Of a stretch of DNA of 64,000 bases, positions 1-8,616 are shown in pieces. The stretch's first letter is position 1. Each line of letters opens with the position of its first letter. The DNA lies in the NCBI GenBank assembly GCA_965276715.1, contig OZ255622.1, positions 4,030,001-4,094,000 on the forward strand. Direction: 5' to 3'. The notes beneath the pieces are model-generated. The model made no database searches, was not told the origin of the DNA, and saw only the letters and a program-made list of their open reading frames with translations. The position numbers were made by a program, and so were the translations under genes. Source of the DNA: CAXTPV01 sp965276715 (GTDB lineage: Bacteria > Pseudomonadota > Alphaproteobacteria > Acetobacterales > Acetobacteraceae).

Positions 1-546
1 TACATCCTGTCGGTCGCCGCGCAGTATGCCCACAAGAACCTCGAGACGCTGATCCGCGGCTTCGGTGAACTGGCAAGGCGCGATGCCGAGATCACGCTGG
101 TGCTCTGTGGACAGGACCACGCGGCCCTGCACGGCGTCGGTGGCGTCAAGGTCGGGCTGCGGCCGCTGATCGAGGAACTCGGACTGACCCGCCGTGTCAC
201 GCTCACCGGCTATCTCGACGACGAGGCGCTCGGACGCTGGTATCGGCACGCCGCACTCTTCGCCTTTCCCTCCCTGTTCGAAGGCTTCGGCATGCCGCCG
301 GTCGAGGCGCTCGGTTTCGGCCTGCCGGTGCTGACGAGCGGGCTGACAGCCTTGCCGGAGACGACCCTCGGTCTGGCGCACACGGTCGAGGACCCGAGGA
401 ACCCGCTTGCCTGGGCGTCGGCGATGGCCGATCTGCTCCACCATGGGGACGCGGCGCGCCTGACCAGCGCGCAGATCGCGCGGGTTCGGCAGACCTATGG
501 TCTCGCTGCCTGCGCCCAGCGCTATCTCGATGGCCTGCGCGACTAG
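1..546 (+). CDS. Glycosyltransferase family 4 (group 1), 5' end outside window
   Basis: The reading frame is open from the first base, so this is the C-terminal ~181 residues of a GT-B fold glycosyltransferase. The nucleotide-sugar binding signature E-x7-E is visible (E94 and E102 of the fragment, within EGFGMPPVEA), preceded by the usual FPSLF strand. Family members move a sugar from a nucleotide donor to a lipid-linked or growing glycan on the cytoplasmic face. The neighbours are other exopolysaccharide genes, which fits that role. Donor and acceptor cannot be told from the fragment. It converges with the WecG-type gene, whose stop is 25 nt away. Confidence 0.88.
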   Translation, partial: YILSVAAQYAHKNLETLIRGFGELARRDAEITLVLCGQDHAALHGVGGVKVGLRPLIEELGLTRRVTLTGYLDDEALGRWYRHAALFAFPSLFEGFGMPPVEALGFGLPVLTSGLTALPETTLGLAHTVEDPRNPLAWASAMADLLHHGDAARLTSAQIARVRQTYGLAACAQRYLDGLRD

Positions 547-570
547 AAAGCGCGCAACGGCAACCGAGGG

Positions 571-1338
571 TCAAGTCGTCAAGGTCGGCCGATAGAGTCC
601 GAGTTTCTGGGCGGTCACGAGAACCACGAACAGCGGATTGCTGGACAGATAGCGTTTCCAGAGCCGCCTCGGCTCCTTCATCAAGCGGAAGGTCCATTCG
701 AAACCGGTGCGCCGGAGGAACGCGGGCGCTCGCTCGATCAGCCCGGCCTGGATATCGAACGCGGCGCCCACGCCGATCAGCACGGGCGCGTGCAGCCGCT
801 CCCGATGCGCCGCCATCCAGCGCTCCTGCTTGGGTGTGCTGAGACCGACCCAGACGATGTCCGGCGCGGCCGCGTTGATCGACGCCACGACGGCCTCGTC
901 CTCCGCGCCGGTCAATGGCCGGTAGGGGGGCGAATGCGCGCCGACGATGTCGGCCCCCGGCGCCAGGACCCGCAGACGCGCCTGCAATGAAGCCAGGGCC
1001 TGCTCGGATCCGCCATAGAAGTAATGCCGGTCCCCGCGGGCGACCGACTCCTCGATCAGCCGGGGCATCAATTCCGGTCCGCAGACGCGGTCGGCATCGC
1101 GGAAGCCGGCAAGCTTGAGCATCCACACCAGAGGCATTCCATCCGGCAGAACCAGGCCGGCTCGATTATGGATCGCGCGCAGCGACGGCGAGCGGCGGCT
1201 TTCCATCACCCCGTGCACGCCGCTGACGCACACATAGTGGCGCTCGCGATCGTCGATCCATCGCTTCACGATCGCCAGCGCGGTGCCCATGTTGACCGCG
1301 CTGACACCGACACCGATCACGTTCGCCCGCTGCGACAC
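571..1338 (-). CDS. WecG/TagA/CpsF family glycosyltransferase
   Basis: A 255-residue protein of normal family length. Family marks are the LPDG motif with the likely catalytic Asp66, the nucleotide-binding segment VGLSTPKQERW (165-174) and GVGAAFD (189-195). Such enzymes (WecG, TagA, GumM) add the second sugar to an undecaprenyl-PP-linked primer. The frame stays open further upstream into the epimerase gene, but a GTG start at 1338 has a GGAG 7 nt before it and matches the family N-terminus, so the longer reading is rejected. It lies 56 nt downstream of the epimerase on the same strand and is probably co-transcribed. Confidence 0.88.
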   Translation of the reverse strand: MSQRANVIGVGVSAVNMGTALAIVKRWIDDRERHYVCVSGVHGVMESRRSPSLRAIHNRAGLVLPDGMPLVWMLKLAGFRDADRVCGPELMPRLIEESVARGDRHYFYGGSEQALASLQARLRVLAPGADIVGAHSPPYRPLTGAEDEAVVASINAAAPDIVWVGLSTPKQERWMAAHRERLHAPVLIGVGAAFDIQAGLIERAPAFLRRTGFEWTFRLMKEPRRLWKRYLSSNPLFVVLVTAQKLGLYRPTLTT

Positions 1339-1394
1339 GGCGGAACTCCACGAAGCTGGAAGTGGAAGGGGCTCGGGACGAGGAATGCGCGATG

Positions 1395-2441
1395 CTAGTC
1401 GGCGGCGAGTTCCCGCCGCGCGTCCGACCGCATCATGTCGTCGTGGATCCAGCGATATGTGCGCTCGAGGCCGTCGCGGAGCGTGATCGACGGCTGCCAG
1501 CCCAGCACCGACTGGATCAGCGTGTTGTCGCTGTTCCGGCCACGGACCCCCTTGGGGGCATCGAGCTTGTAGTCGCGCTGCACGCGGATCCCGGCGATCC
1601 CCTCGACGATGTCCACCAACTGGTTGATCGAGACCAGCTCGCTGCTGCCGATATTGATCGGGTCGACGACATCGCTGTCGAACAGCATCCGCGTGCCCTG
1701 CACGCAATCGTCGACATACATGAAGCTCCTGGTCTGCTCACCGTCTCCCCAGACCTCGATCTGGTGCCGGCCGCCGAGCTTCGCCTCGATCACCTTCCGG
1801 CAGATCGCGGACGGCGCCTTCTCGCGACCACCCTGGTAGGTGCCGTTGGGGCCATAGACGTTGTGGTAGCGGCCGATGCGGGTGACGAGGCCGTAATCCT
1901 CCGAGAAGTGACGGCACATCCGCTCGCTGAACAGCTTCTCCCAGCCGTAGCCGTCTTCCGGCATCGCGGGGTAGGCGTCCGCCTCGCGGAGCGCGGTCAC
2001 CGCCGCTTGCGTCTGCTTGTCGGCGGCATACACGCAGGCCGACGAGCTGAAAAAGAAGCGCGAGACGCCGAGGTCGCGGGCGGCCACCAGCATGTTCGTG
2101 TTGATCAGCACCGACAGCATGCATTCGGCCTTGTGGGTCTCGATGAAACCCATCCCGCCCATGTCCGCCGCCAGGTTGTAGATGTCCGCGCAATCCCTCG
2201 CGACCGCCCGGCACACCTCCGGCGACGAGACATCGGCCTGCATGCAGTCGGCGCCCTCGACCACCTGGTACCAATCCGAGAGCGGCTTGCGGTCGACGGC
2301 GCGCACAGCGTGGCCGGCCGATCGGAGATGCGCCACGAGATGGCCGCCGATGAAACCGCCGGCTCCCGTCACCAGCACCAACCCGGGGTCGTTCCGCTCG
2401 GCCCTCTCGAACATCCCGCCGTCGATCATCGCATTCGTCAT
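1395..2441 (-). CDS. NAD-dependent epimerase, GDP-mannose 3,5-epimerase-like
   Basis: An extended SDR enzyme of 348 residues. The Rossmann motif TGAGGFIG is at 25-32, the serine stretch SSSACVYAAD at 132-141, the catalytic pair Y165-x3-K169, and RYHNVYGPNG at 191-200. The NLAADMGGMGFI segment (89-100) is characteristic of GDP-mannose 3',5'-epimerase-type proteins, which make GDP-L-galactose or GDP-gulose. The exact substrate is inferred from that resemblance only. Two ATGs are adjacent; the second (2441) is chosen because GGGAG lies 6 nt upstream. It heads a two-gene minus-strand unit with the WecG-type transferase and would supply a nucleotide sugar for the polysaccharide. Confidence 0.85.
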   Translation of the reverse strand: MTNAMIDGGMFERAERNDPGLVLVTGAGGFIGGHLVAHLRSAGHAVRAVDRKPLSDWYQVVEGADCMQADVSSPEVCRAVARDCADIYNLAADMGGMGFIETHKAECMLSVLINTNMLVAARDLGVSRFFFSSSACVYAADKQTQAAVTALREADAYPAMPEDGYGWEKLFSERMCRHFSEDYGLVTRIGRYHNVYGPNGTYQGGREKAPSAICRKVIEAKLGGRHQIEVWGDGEQTRSFMYVDDCVQGTRMLFDSDVVDPINIGSSELVSINQLVDIVEGIAGIRVQRDYKLDAPKGVRGRNSDNTLIQSVLGWQPSITLRDGLERTYRWIHDDMMRSDARRELAAD

Positions 2442-2777
2442 CATCTGCTCCCAATCCGCGTGATGGTCCCAGGACGCGGGCCGGCTCGGCTCTCCGGAAC
2501 ATTCCGGCTCCGAGCGCGTGCGCATCATCGCGAGGGGCACGCCGGACGTGCAGTGCGCAAAGGGAGGTCGCGGTCCCGAACCCGGCCTAACTCCGAATCG
2601 CCAGGGGCGCGGATCATGTTCCTGAACGCCGTGCCCCGGGACCGAAGCACGGCGATCCCGTCAGCCGCTCGGCGGGCAGGGGTAATTCCTTTGAAGCGAC
2701 CGTCCAGGTCGGCCCGCGTGTTAATCACGGTCTCGAAAACCCAACCCGGCGATGCGGCAGCCCTCGAGAGGTGCGTC
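2442..2777. other. Divergent intergenic region of the polysaccharide locus
   Basis: This 336-bp gap separates the minus-strand epimerase from the plus-strand glycosyltransferase, so it should hold two promoters. Long frames cross it on both strands, but they are overhangs of neighbouring genes with no family features. An A/T-richer patch near 2683-2728 stands out from the GC-rich background, but no convincing -35/-10 pair is seen. No RNA gene or repeat was recognised. Confidence 0.5.
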
Positions 2778-3821
2778 ATGCAAACCGCCCCCGTCATCGA
2801 TGGCGCCAGCGAACGGCCCGACCTTTCGCAGGAGATCGACACGCTCAAGTTCCTTCCAGCACCCGGCCAGCCGAGCGATCGGCCGCTCGCCTCCCTCGCA
2901 GTCCTGTTGCGCGACCGTCCGCCGGTCGTGGTCGCGAGCACCGGCGGCTCCGTCGTCGCCGCGCTGGCCTACCGGCTGCTCCGGCGCCGCTCCCGCCTGC
3001 TGATCTGGTCCGACGCCCCGGCGCCGCCCTGGCGATGGCTGCGTCGCCTGGCACTCCGTCTGGCCGACGGTGTCCTCGTCAGGGGCGAGCCGGAAGCGGG
3101 CGTCGCTCTCGCCGTCCGCGGAACCGACGTTGTCTTCGAGGTGCCCGGACCCCACGAGACGACGGTCTTCCTCGACGGCGCGCCGACCCGCGCGGGGCCC
3201 GACGCGTATCGGCTGGTCGTGCGTTCTCCGCTCACGCCGCCGAGCGGCGTCCTGCGCATCCTCGACGGCGTCGCGCGCGCGGCCGAGCGGCTGCCGTCAC
3301 GACGGATCGAGCTCCACTGGATCGGGGAGGGCGACCTTCGCGGCGTCCTGGCGGCGCAACCGCTCCCGGACAATCTCCGTCAATCGTTCCTGGGTGATCT
3401 CGACCGCGACGACACGGCCCGGTTCTTCCACCGCTCCGGCGTGCTGATCGCGCCCTTCGACCCGAACGACCCGGTCCTGTTCAAGGCGAGGGTCGCCGAG
3501 GCGATGGCGAGCGGCCTCGTCGTCCTGTTCGACCGCTCCCATCCCGCTGCCGGTCACGTGCTCGCGGATGGCGAGACCGGGATCGCCTTCGACGCTCGCC
3601 GGCCCGACGGCCTCGCGCGCGCGCTGCTGTCGGTCCTGTCCACGTCGACGGGCCGGCTGGACCTGATGCGCCTGGCCGCGCGCCGCCGTGCCCTGGAGAT
3701 GAGCCCGCGGGACTTCGCCGAGCGGCTCGCGCGGGCCGTCGAAACCGTGACGCGCGAGGGCCCGGGGCCCGGGCCGTGCGCCGCCCCGCGCATCAGGGCG
3801 CCCGTCCTGGAGGCCGATTGA
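2778..3821 (+). CDS. Glycosyltransferase, group 1-like
   Basis: A 347-residue protein with a GT4-like C-terminal half: WIGEGDLRGVL (181-191) resembles the start of the donor-binding domain, and KARVAEAMASGLVVLFD (236-252) fits the usual 'lKvlEaMAsGlPVv' acceptor-loop helix. The canonical E-x7-E is not clear, so the protein is divergent. The start at 2778 has GAGAGG 7 nt upstream; the frame is open about 1.4 kb further back only as a shadow of the epimerase gene. Its stop overlaps the next start by one base (TGATG), so it is translationally coupled to the sugar-phosphate transferase and probably acts just after it in the same pathway. Confidence 0.72.
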   Translation: MQTAPVIDGASERPDLSQEIDTLKFLPAPGQPSDRPLASLAVLLRDRPPVVVASTGGSVVAALAYRLLRRRSRLLIWSDAPAPPWRWLRRLALRLADGVLVRGEPEAGVALAVRGTDVVFEVPGPHETTVFLDGAPTRAGPDAYRLVVRSPLTPPSGVLRILDGVARAAERLPSRRIELHWIGEGDLRGVLAAQPLPDNLRQSFLGDLDRDDTARFFHRSGVLIAPFDPNDPVLFKARVAEAMASGLVVLFDRSHPAAGHVLADGETGIAFDARRPDGLARALLSVLSTSTGRLDLMRLAARRRALEMSPRDFAERLARAVETVTREGPGPGPCAAPRIRAPVLEAD

Positions 3822-5314
3822 TGAAGGCGGTGCCGGTGCCACGGCCGGCGGTGCAGGGTGCCTGGTCCAGCGCGCGTACGGGCGGAGCACGGGATCTGGA
3901 ATGGGTGGAGGCGCAATCGGACGCTCGCGCGCACTCCTCGCCGCTCGACCCGCTGCCGCTGTTCCGCGGCATCCTGACGATCTCGGACGCCGTCACCATC
4001 CTGCTCGCGGCTCTCCTGGCCTTCCTGTTCCGCTACGGGCCGGTCACGCCACCGCCGCACGTGATCATCGCGACCGTGCTCGCGCTCGTCATCATGTACC
4101 ACCTGAGCCGCCAGGACGATCGAGACCAGACCGCGGTCGCGGGCCGTCTCTCGACGCAGCTCGTGGGCGTAACCCGCCGTTGGGTCTCGACCATGGTGGG
4201 CCTGCTCGTCGTCGCCTACCTCATGCGGATCTCCACGAGCTACGCGCGGCTCTGGGCGGCGGCATGGTTCGTCCTCGGCCTGGCCGGTTTCGTTCTCGCC
4301 CGGCTGGCGGTCGCACAGCGCCTGCGCAGCTGGCGCCGCAGCGGCCGCCTCGCGCGGATTGTGGCGATCGTCGATCTCGATGGAGCGGGAACGATCATGG
4401 CGCGCCGCCTGCAAGACGAATCCGCCGAGGACATCCGTCTTCTCGGCGTGTTCGCGGCGAGGAACGTCACCGGCGCACCGCGTTCGGATCTCGACGATCT
4501 CGTCAGGCTGTCGCGGCTGTTTCGCATCGACGACGTCCTGATCACCGTCTCCTGGCCGGGCGGCGATGCGCTCGAGAACACGCTGCTGCGCCTCTCGACG
4601 CTGCCGACGACGGTCAGGCTCTGCCCCGTCATGCCGCGCGCGAGGCCGGCGCCGACCTGCCGCCCCGAACTCCTGTTCGGCCATCCGACGCTGGTCCTGT
4701 CGCGCAAGCCGCTGCCGGGATGGCATGCCGTGACCAAGCGATGCGAGGACCTCTTCCTCGGAACGGTGATCCTGGCGGCGCTCGCGCCGATCATGCTCCT
4801 CGTCGCGCTCGCGATCCGTCTGGACAGTCCGGGGCCGATCCTGTTTCGCCAGAAGCGGCTCGGGTTCAACAACAATCCGATCACCGTCTTCAAGTTCCGC
4901 AGCATGACCCACCGCGCCGGCGAGGAGGCCGACATCCCGCAGGCCACCCGGCACGACGAGCGCGTCACCCGCGTCGGCAGGATCATCCGCAAGAGCAGTC
5001 TCGACGAGCTGCCGCAACTCTTCAACGTGCTGCGCGGCGAGATGTCCTTGGTCGGACCGCGGCCGCATGCCATCGTCCACAACGCGAAATATGCCGCCCT
5101 CATCGACGACTATCTGGGCCGGCATCGCATGCCGCCCGGCATCACCGGATGGGCGCAGGTCAATGGCTGGCGCGGCGAGACCGACACGTTGGACAAGATG
5201 CAGAAACGGGTCGAGTTCGATCTCGCCTACATCGAACGGTGGTCGATCCTGTTCGACTTGCGCATCATCGCCCGGACCGCACTTGGCGTTTTCTTCCATC
5301 GCCAGGCCTACTGA
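3821..5314 (+). CDS. Undecaprenyl-phosphate sugar-1-phosphate transferase (exopolysaccharide initiator)
   Basis: A 497-residue polyprenyl glycosylphosphotransferase. The N-terminal third has several hydrophobic segments (about residues 45-160), then a CoA-binding-like central domain. The catalytic bacterial sugar-transferase domain runs from about 305 to the end, with the conserved KFRSM motif, the SLDELPQLFNVLRGEMSLVGPRP block and the GITGWAQVNGWRGET block. Such proteins transfer hexose-1-phosphate from UDP-sugar to undecaprenyl phosphate in the inner membrane and start repeat-unit synthesis. The start is ATG 3821 with GGAGG 7 nt upstream; an in-frame start 45 nt earlier lacks support. Confidence 0.93.
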   Translation: MKAVPVPRPAVQGAWSSARTGGARDLEWVEAQSDARAHSSPLDPLPLFRGILTISDAVTILLAALLAFLFRYGPVTPPPHVIIATVLALVIMYHLSRQDDRDQTAVAGRLSTQLVGVTRRWVSTMVGLLVVAYLMRISTSYARLWAAAWFVLGLAGFVLARLAVAQRLRSWRRSGRLARIVAIVDLDGAGTIMARRLQDESAEDIRLLGVFAARNVTGAPRSDLDDLVRLSRLFRIDDVLITVSWPGGDALENTLLRLSTLPTTVRLCPVMPRARPAPTCRPELLFGHPTLVLSRKPLPGWHAVTKRCEDLFLGTVILAALAPIMLLVALAIRLDSPGPILFRQKRLGFNNNPITVFKFRSMTHRAGEEADIPQATRHDERVTRVGRIIRKSSLDELPQLFNVLRGEMSLVGPRPHAIVHNAKYAALIDDYLGRHRMPPGITGWAQVNGWRGETDTLDKMQKRVEFDLAYIERWSILFDLRIIARTALGVFFHRQAY

Positions 5315-5332
5315 GGCCGCGGGCCGCGGGCT

Positions 5333-5782
5333 TCAGCAGTATCGTGCCTGCATCAGAACGATCGGCCGCGCGTCCGGTTCGCAGCCAAAAGGATTACGCA
5401 CGGTGACCTGCTTGCTGATCACCCGCCCGTCGGCGGCCATATCCGACAGCAGCCAGCGGCAGCCGGCCAGCAGGGCCGATGCCGCGATCAGCGCGTCCCG
5501 CGGCGTCAGCGCTTCCTGCTGCAGCAGGTCGACCGCGACCTCATAGGTCGACATCTGCACGGGCAGCGGTTTCGGGCACAGGATCTTGATCAGCGACACC
5601 GCCCGGTGGATCTCGGTCCAGCTGCGTCCGAGCCTGTCGCGAGCGATCATGGTGAACTCGCTCAGCACCTGGACACTGGTGATCCCGCCGCGCTCGAAGC
5701 CGTCGAGGGCCAGGTCGCAATCGGGACCGTTCCGAACGGCGTGAAGCAGGACGTTGGTGTCGAGGAAGCACTCACTCCTCAC
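5333..5782 (-). CDS. PIN-domain ribonuclease toxin (VapC-like)
   Basis: A 149-residue PIN protein. The first acidic residue is in FLDTN (D8), a conserved Glu lies in VLSEFT, and further acidic residues fall in TPRDALIAAS and LLSDMA, giving the metal-binding set of VapC-type RNases. It starts at GTG 5782, 11 nt inside the end of the antitoxin gene, the usual coupled arrangement. A longer upstream reading of the same frame is only the antisense shadow of the antitoxin. It sits between two exopolysaccharide genes. Its RNA target is unknown. Confidence 0.82.
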   Translation of the reverse strand: MRSECFLDTNVLLHAVRNGPDCDLALDGFERGGITSVQVLSEFTMIARDRLGRSWTEIHRAVSLIKILCPKPLPVQMSTYEVAVDLLQQEALTPRDALIAASALLAGCRWLLSDMAADGRVISKQVTVRNPFGCEPDARPIVLMQARYC

Positions 5783-6002
5783 GATCGTCGTCGCCCGTGA
5801 AGACGAAGTCCGGCGGCAGCGTCCAGTCGAGCGCCTTGAGCTGCTGCAGGGCGAGATCCCGGCTTCGGTCGTTGGCGACGCGAAACTCCCGTGTGCTGGC
5901 GATCTCGACGACGACCTCATCCCCCTCTCGCAGGGCCAGCAGCTCCACCACGGTCGCCGGCAATCGGATCGCCAAGCTGTTGCCCCACCTGCTGACCCGC
6001 AT
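5772..6002 (-). CDS. AbrB/MazE-type antitoxin
   Basis: A 76-residue protein with the SpoVT/AbrB swapped-hairpin signature at the start (RVSRWGNSLAIRLP, then LREGDEVVVEI), followed by an acidic, flexible tail suited to binding a toxin. The ATG at 6002 has GGAG 7 nt upstream. It is the first gene of a two-gene unit with the PIN toxin (11-nt overlap). By family knowledge it would bind its own promoter and neutralise the toxin; an inverted repeat about 100 bp upstream is a candidate operator. Confidence 0.85.
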   Translation of the reverse strand: MRVSRWGNSLAIRLPATVVELLALREGDEVVVEIASTREFRVANDRSRDLALQQLKALDWTLPPDFVFTGDDDREE

Positions 6003-6096
6003 CGAGCATCTCCGTCAGCAACAGGCGCGTCGGCGCTGGCGCTCCCGTTCCTTACGATCCGGGTGGTTCGCCCGCCAGCGCACAACGGGCCTAACC

Positions 6097-6119
6097 CGAA
6101 CGCTTTCGGGCGGCGTTCG
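6097..6119. promoter_or_regulatory. Inverted repeat upstream of the AbrB/PIN operon
   Basis: CGAACGC at 6097-6103 and GCGTTCG at 6113-6119 form a perfect 7-bp stem around a 9-nt loop. It lies about 95 bp upstream of the antitoxin start. It could be an operator for the antitoxin complex; no T-tract follows, so a terminator is less likely. The 6003-6392 gap otherwise shows only the candidate promoter listed next. Confidence 0.3.
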
Positions 6120-6197
6120 AGCCACCGGACCGCTTGCACGGCACGGATGGTCCTCGCGCCTCGGCCCGACCTTTCGAGGTAACCCGCCGATAATTAG

Positions 6198-6225
6198 TTG
6201 CGATTCGAAGACGGTGTTATATCAT
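6198..6225 (+). promoter_or_regulatory. Candidate sigma70-type promoter for the LuxR-type regulator
   Basis: TTGCGA (6198-6203) and TATCAT (6220-6225) are separated by 16 bp and lie in an unusually A/T-rich patch of a 390-bp gap (6003-6392). The start codon of the regulator is about 165 bp downstream, so the transcript would have a long leader. The match is moderate and unsupported by other data. Confidence 0.3.
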
Positions 6226-6392
6226 CCCCTGGCTACACGATCATCACAGCACGAAACCCGCTGGACGGACGCTCATCGACGACGCCCACGCTTTGACCTG
6301 ACGATATTCGCGCCGGACATTGAGCGACACCCATCTCATCTCAGAAAAACAATAGGGAGAGCCGTAACCAGCTTCTGCTCGGGAGCCGCGTG

Positions 6393-7385
6393 ATGATCGA
6401 CAAGTCCGGTTCTCGGCGTGACCATGCCGAACAGTCGAGGCAAGGGGCGGCGCGAGGCCACTCCGTGCTGATCGTCGACAGTTGCAGGCTGTTTCGCGAA
6501 GGCCTGGCCGAGATCCTGAAGGGTCACGTCTTCGAGGTCCTCGCGATTTCGGCCAGCGTGCACGAAGCCGTGGCCGAGGTGGACCAGGGCTACAAATCCG
6601 ACCGGATCGAACTGGCGATCCTGAGCCTCGAGCCGAACCGAAGCATCGAGCCGCAGCTCGCCGCGATCCAGATCCTTCGGCAACGAGACCCCGCGACGAG
6701 GATCGTCCTCCTGATGCCCTCCTGCACGACGCAGGATCTCATTGCGGCCGTCCTCTGCGGCGTCGATGGGGTCATCCTCAAGGACGTCTCGTCCGAAACC
6801 CTCGTCGCCACCCTCGACCTCGTCATGCATGGCCAGCACGTGCTCCCGCTCGGTGTCGCCAACCAGGTCTTCGCACAGCTGCAGGAGCCCTCGCGCACCA
6901 TTGCGCACACGCAAGGGTCGGCCGCCGCCGGCCGGGCGACCGCCGAGAGGCCGCCCGCGTCCGAGTTCGCCATCGGCACCAGCGTCTTCGAGGCCGCGGA
7001 CGCCGCCACCGAACGCAATGTCCCGCAGGCGGCGACCCGAAGTCTCGGCCTGTCCGATCGCGAGACCCAGATCCTGCAATGCCTGGTCGAGGGCTGCGCC
7101 AACAAGCTGATCGCCCGCCGCCTCGACATCGCCGAAGCGACCGTCAAGGTCCACATCAAGGGTCTGCTCAGGAAGATCAACGTCAGCAACCGGACCCAGG
7201 CGGCGATCTGGGCCCTCAACCAGAGCGTTGCCGCGCGCCCGATCCGGAGTTCCGAGGACGCGTCCGCGGCACCTGGCTATCGCCGGCAGCCGGCCGAAAT
7301 TTCCATCGACCCGGCGCTGGTCTCCGATGTCATCGCCGTCTTCCCGCCAGGTGGCAAGAAGCTCGCCGGTCCCACGCGCGCCTGA
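6393..7385 (+). CDS. LuxR/NarL-type regulator with degenerate receiver
   Basis: A 330-residue protein. A receiver-like domain covers about 23-145 and a LuxR helix-turn-helix about 224-280 (LSDRETQILQCLVEG, then EATVKVHIKGLLRKI). The receiver keeps the conserved lysine (K130 in VILKD), but the first acidic pair reads V-D29-S30 instead of D-D, and the phosphoacceptor position in AILSLEP is Ser78 instead of Asp. Conventional phosphorylation is therefore unlikely. A proline/alanine-rich linker joins the domains. GGGAG lies 7 nt before ATG 6393; a GTG one codon earlier is less well placed. It lies directly before the export gene and probably controls polysaccharide production. Confidence 0.88.
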   Translation: MIDKSGSRRDHAEQSRQGAARGHSVLIVDSCRLFREGLAEILKGHVFEVLAISASVHEAVAEVDQGYKSDRIELAILSLEPNRSIEPQLAAIQILRQRDPATRIVLLMPSCTTQDLIAAVLCGVDGVILKDVSSETLVATLDLVMHGQHVLPLGVANQVFAQLQEPSRTIAHTQGSAAAGRATAERPPASEFAIGTSVFEAADAATERNVPQAATRSLGLSDRETQILQCLVEGCANKLIARRLDIAEATVKVHIKGLLRKINVSNRTQAAIWALNQSVAARPIRSSEDASAAPGYRRQPAEISIDPALVSDVIAVFPPGGKKLAGPTRA

Positions 7386-7434
7386 CCCCGTCCGATCGGT
7401 CCCGCTTGCCTTCCCGCCCAGGTTGGAGACACCC

Positions 7435-8616
7435 ATGCGCTCACGCCTCTCCAGTCTCTGTCTCGCGACCGCGTTGACCGGCTGCGCCTCGTTCCTCTCC
7501 CAGAGCGGTCCGAGCCGGTCGGCGGTGTTCAGTCAAGCCAGCACCCAGACGCCCGCGCCCGGCGCGCAGAAGATCGCCTACGCGCTCGTCCCGCTCAATG
7601 CGGGCGTCGTGGCCAGCATGCGAACCGACGACCCCATCCCCCGCTTCAACGAGGCCTTGACCGAGGGACCCGTGGCCTCCGGATCCCTCGGCGTGGGCGA
7701 CACGCTCTCGATCACGGTCTTCGAGGCCGGCGCCGGCGGGCTCTTCATCCCGAGCGACCCCGGCGCGCGAAACGGCAACTACGTGACGCTGCCGGTGCAG
7801 CAGATCGATACCAGCGGCGACATCTCGGTGCCGTTCGCCGGCGCGGTTCGCGCCGCCGGCCTGACCACCAAGGCAGTCGAGCACGAGATCGACAGCCGCC
7901 TCGCCGGCCGCGCCCTCGACCCGCAGGCCATCGTGACGGTCGTCGACCGGCGCGCGGGCGCCATCAGCGTTACCGGCGAGGTCGGCAACGCCGCCCGCTT
8001 CTCCCTCGAGCCCGGCGGCGAGACCGTGCTCGGCGCCATCGCGCGCGCCGGCGGTCCGCGCTTCCCCGCCTACGAGACGACGGTCACCGTGCAGCGGGGC
8101 CACAACACCGAGCGCGCGCTGCTGTCGGTCATCATGGCCGATCCGCAGCAGAACATCGCGCTGCAGCCGGGCGACGGGCTCTACCTCGCCCACACGCCGC
8201 GCTACTTCATGGCGTTCGGCGCGACCGGGCCCGCCCAGTCCATCGGTCTCGTCAACCGGCGTTTCACCTTCGACGGCATCCATGTCAGCCTGGCGGACGC
8301 CCTCGCGGAGGCCGGCGGCCTGGAGGACGACCGCGCCAACGCGCAGGCCATCTTCGTCTATCGCTTCGAGCGGCCGCATCAGGACGATGCCGCCGACCGC
8401 TCGGATCCCGACGGTGTCGCCAAGCCGGCCACGCCCGTCATCTACGTGCTCGACCTGACCAATCCTGCCGGTTATTTCTATGCCAACCAGTTCAGGATGC
8501 ACAACGAGGACACCCTCTTCGTGTCCAATTCGCCGTCGACAGACCTCGGCAAGTTCCTCGCCCTCGTCCTCCCGGCGGCCTATTCGTCGCAGGGCTTCAA
8601 CGCCGGCTTCAACTAG
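7435..8616 (+). CDS. Polysaccharide export lipoprotein (Wza/BexD-like)
   Basis: A 393-residue secreted protein. A short signal peptide ends in a lipobox (LTGC, Cys17), so it should be an outer-membrane lipoprotein. The Poly_export domain starts near LGVGDTLSITVFEAG, followed by SLBB-type beta-grasp repeats (ITVTGEVG-like stretch, FAAFGATGP-like stretch). Family members form the outer-membrane channel for capsule or exopolysaccharide. ATG 7435 has TTGGAG 6 nt upstream. No Wzc-type co-polymerase/tyrosine kinase gene is visible in the window, so the partner must lie elsewhere. Confidence 0.9.
   Translation: MRSRLSSLCLATALTGCASFLSQSGPSRSAVFSQASTQTPAPGAQKIAYALVPLNAGVVASMRTDDPIPRFNEALTEGPVASGSLGVGDTLSITVFEAGAGGLFIPSDPGARNGNYVTLPVQQIDTSGDISVPFAGAVRAAGLTTKAVEHEIDSRLAGRALDPQAIVTVVDRRAGAISVTGEVGNAARFSLEPGGETVLGAIARAGGPRFPAYETTVTVQRGHNTERALLSVIMADPQQNIALQPGDGLYLAHTPRYFMAFGATGPAQSIGLVNRRFTFDGIHVSLADALAEAGGLEDDRANAQAIFVYRFERPHQDDAADRSDPDGVAKPATPVIYVLDLTNPAGYFYANQFRMHNEDTLFVSNSPSTDLGKFLALVLPAAYSSQGFNAGFN

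Noticed and set aside
1362..2777. A long plus-strand frame continuing upstream of the glycosyltransferase
   Set aside because: It is the antisense of the epimerase gene. The ribosome-binding site and family similarity begin at 2778.
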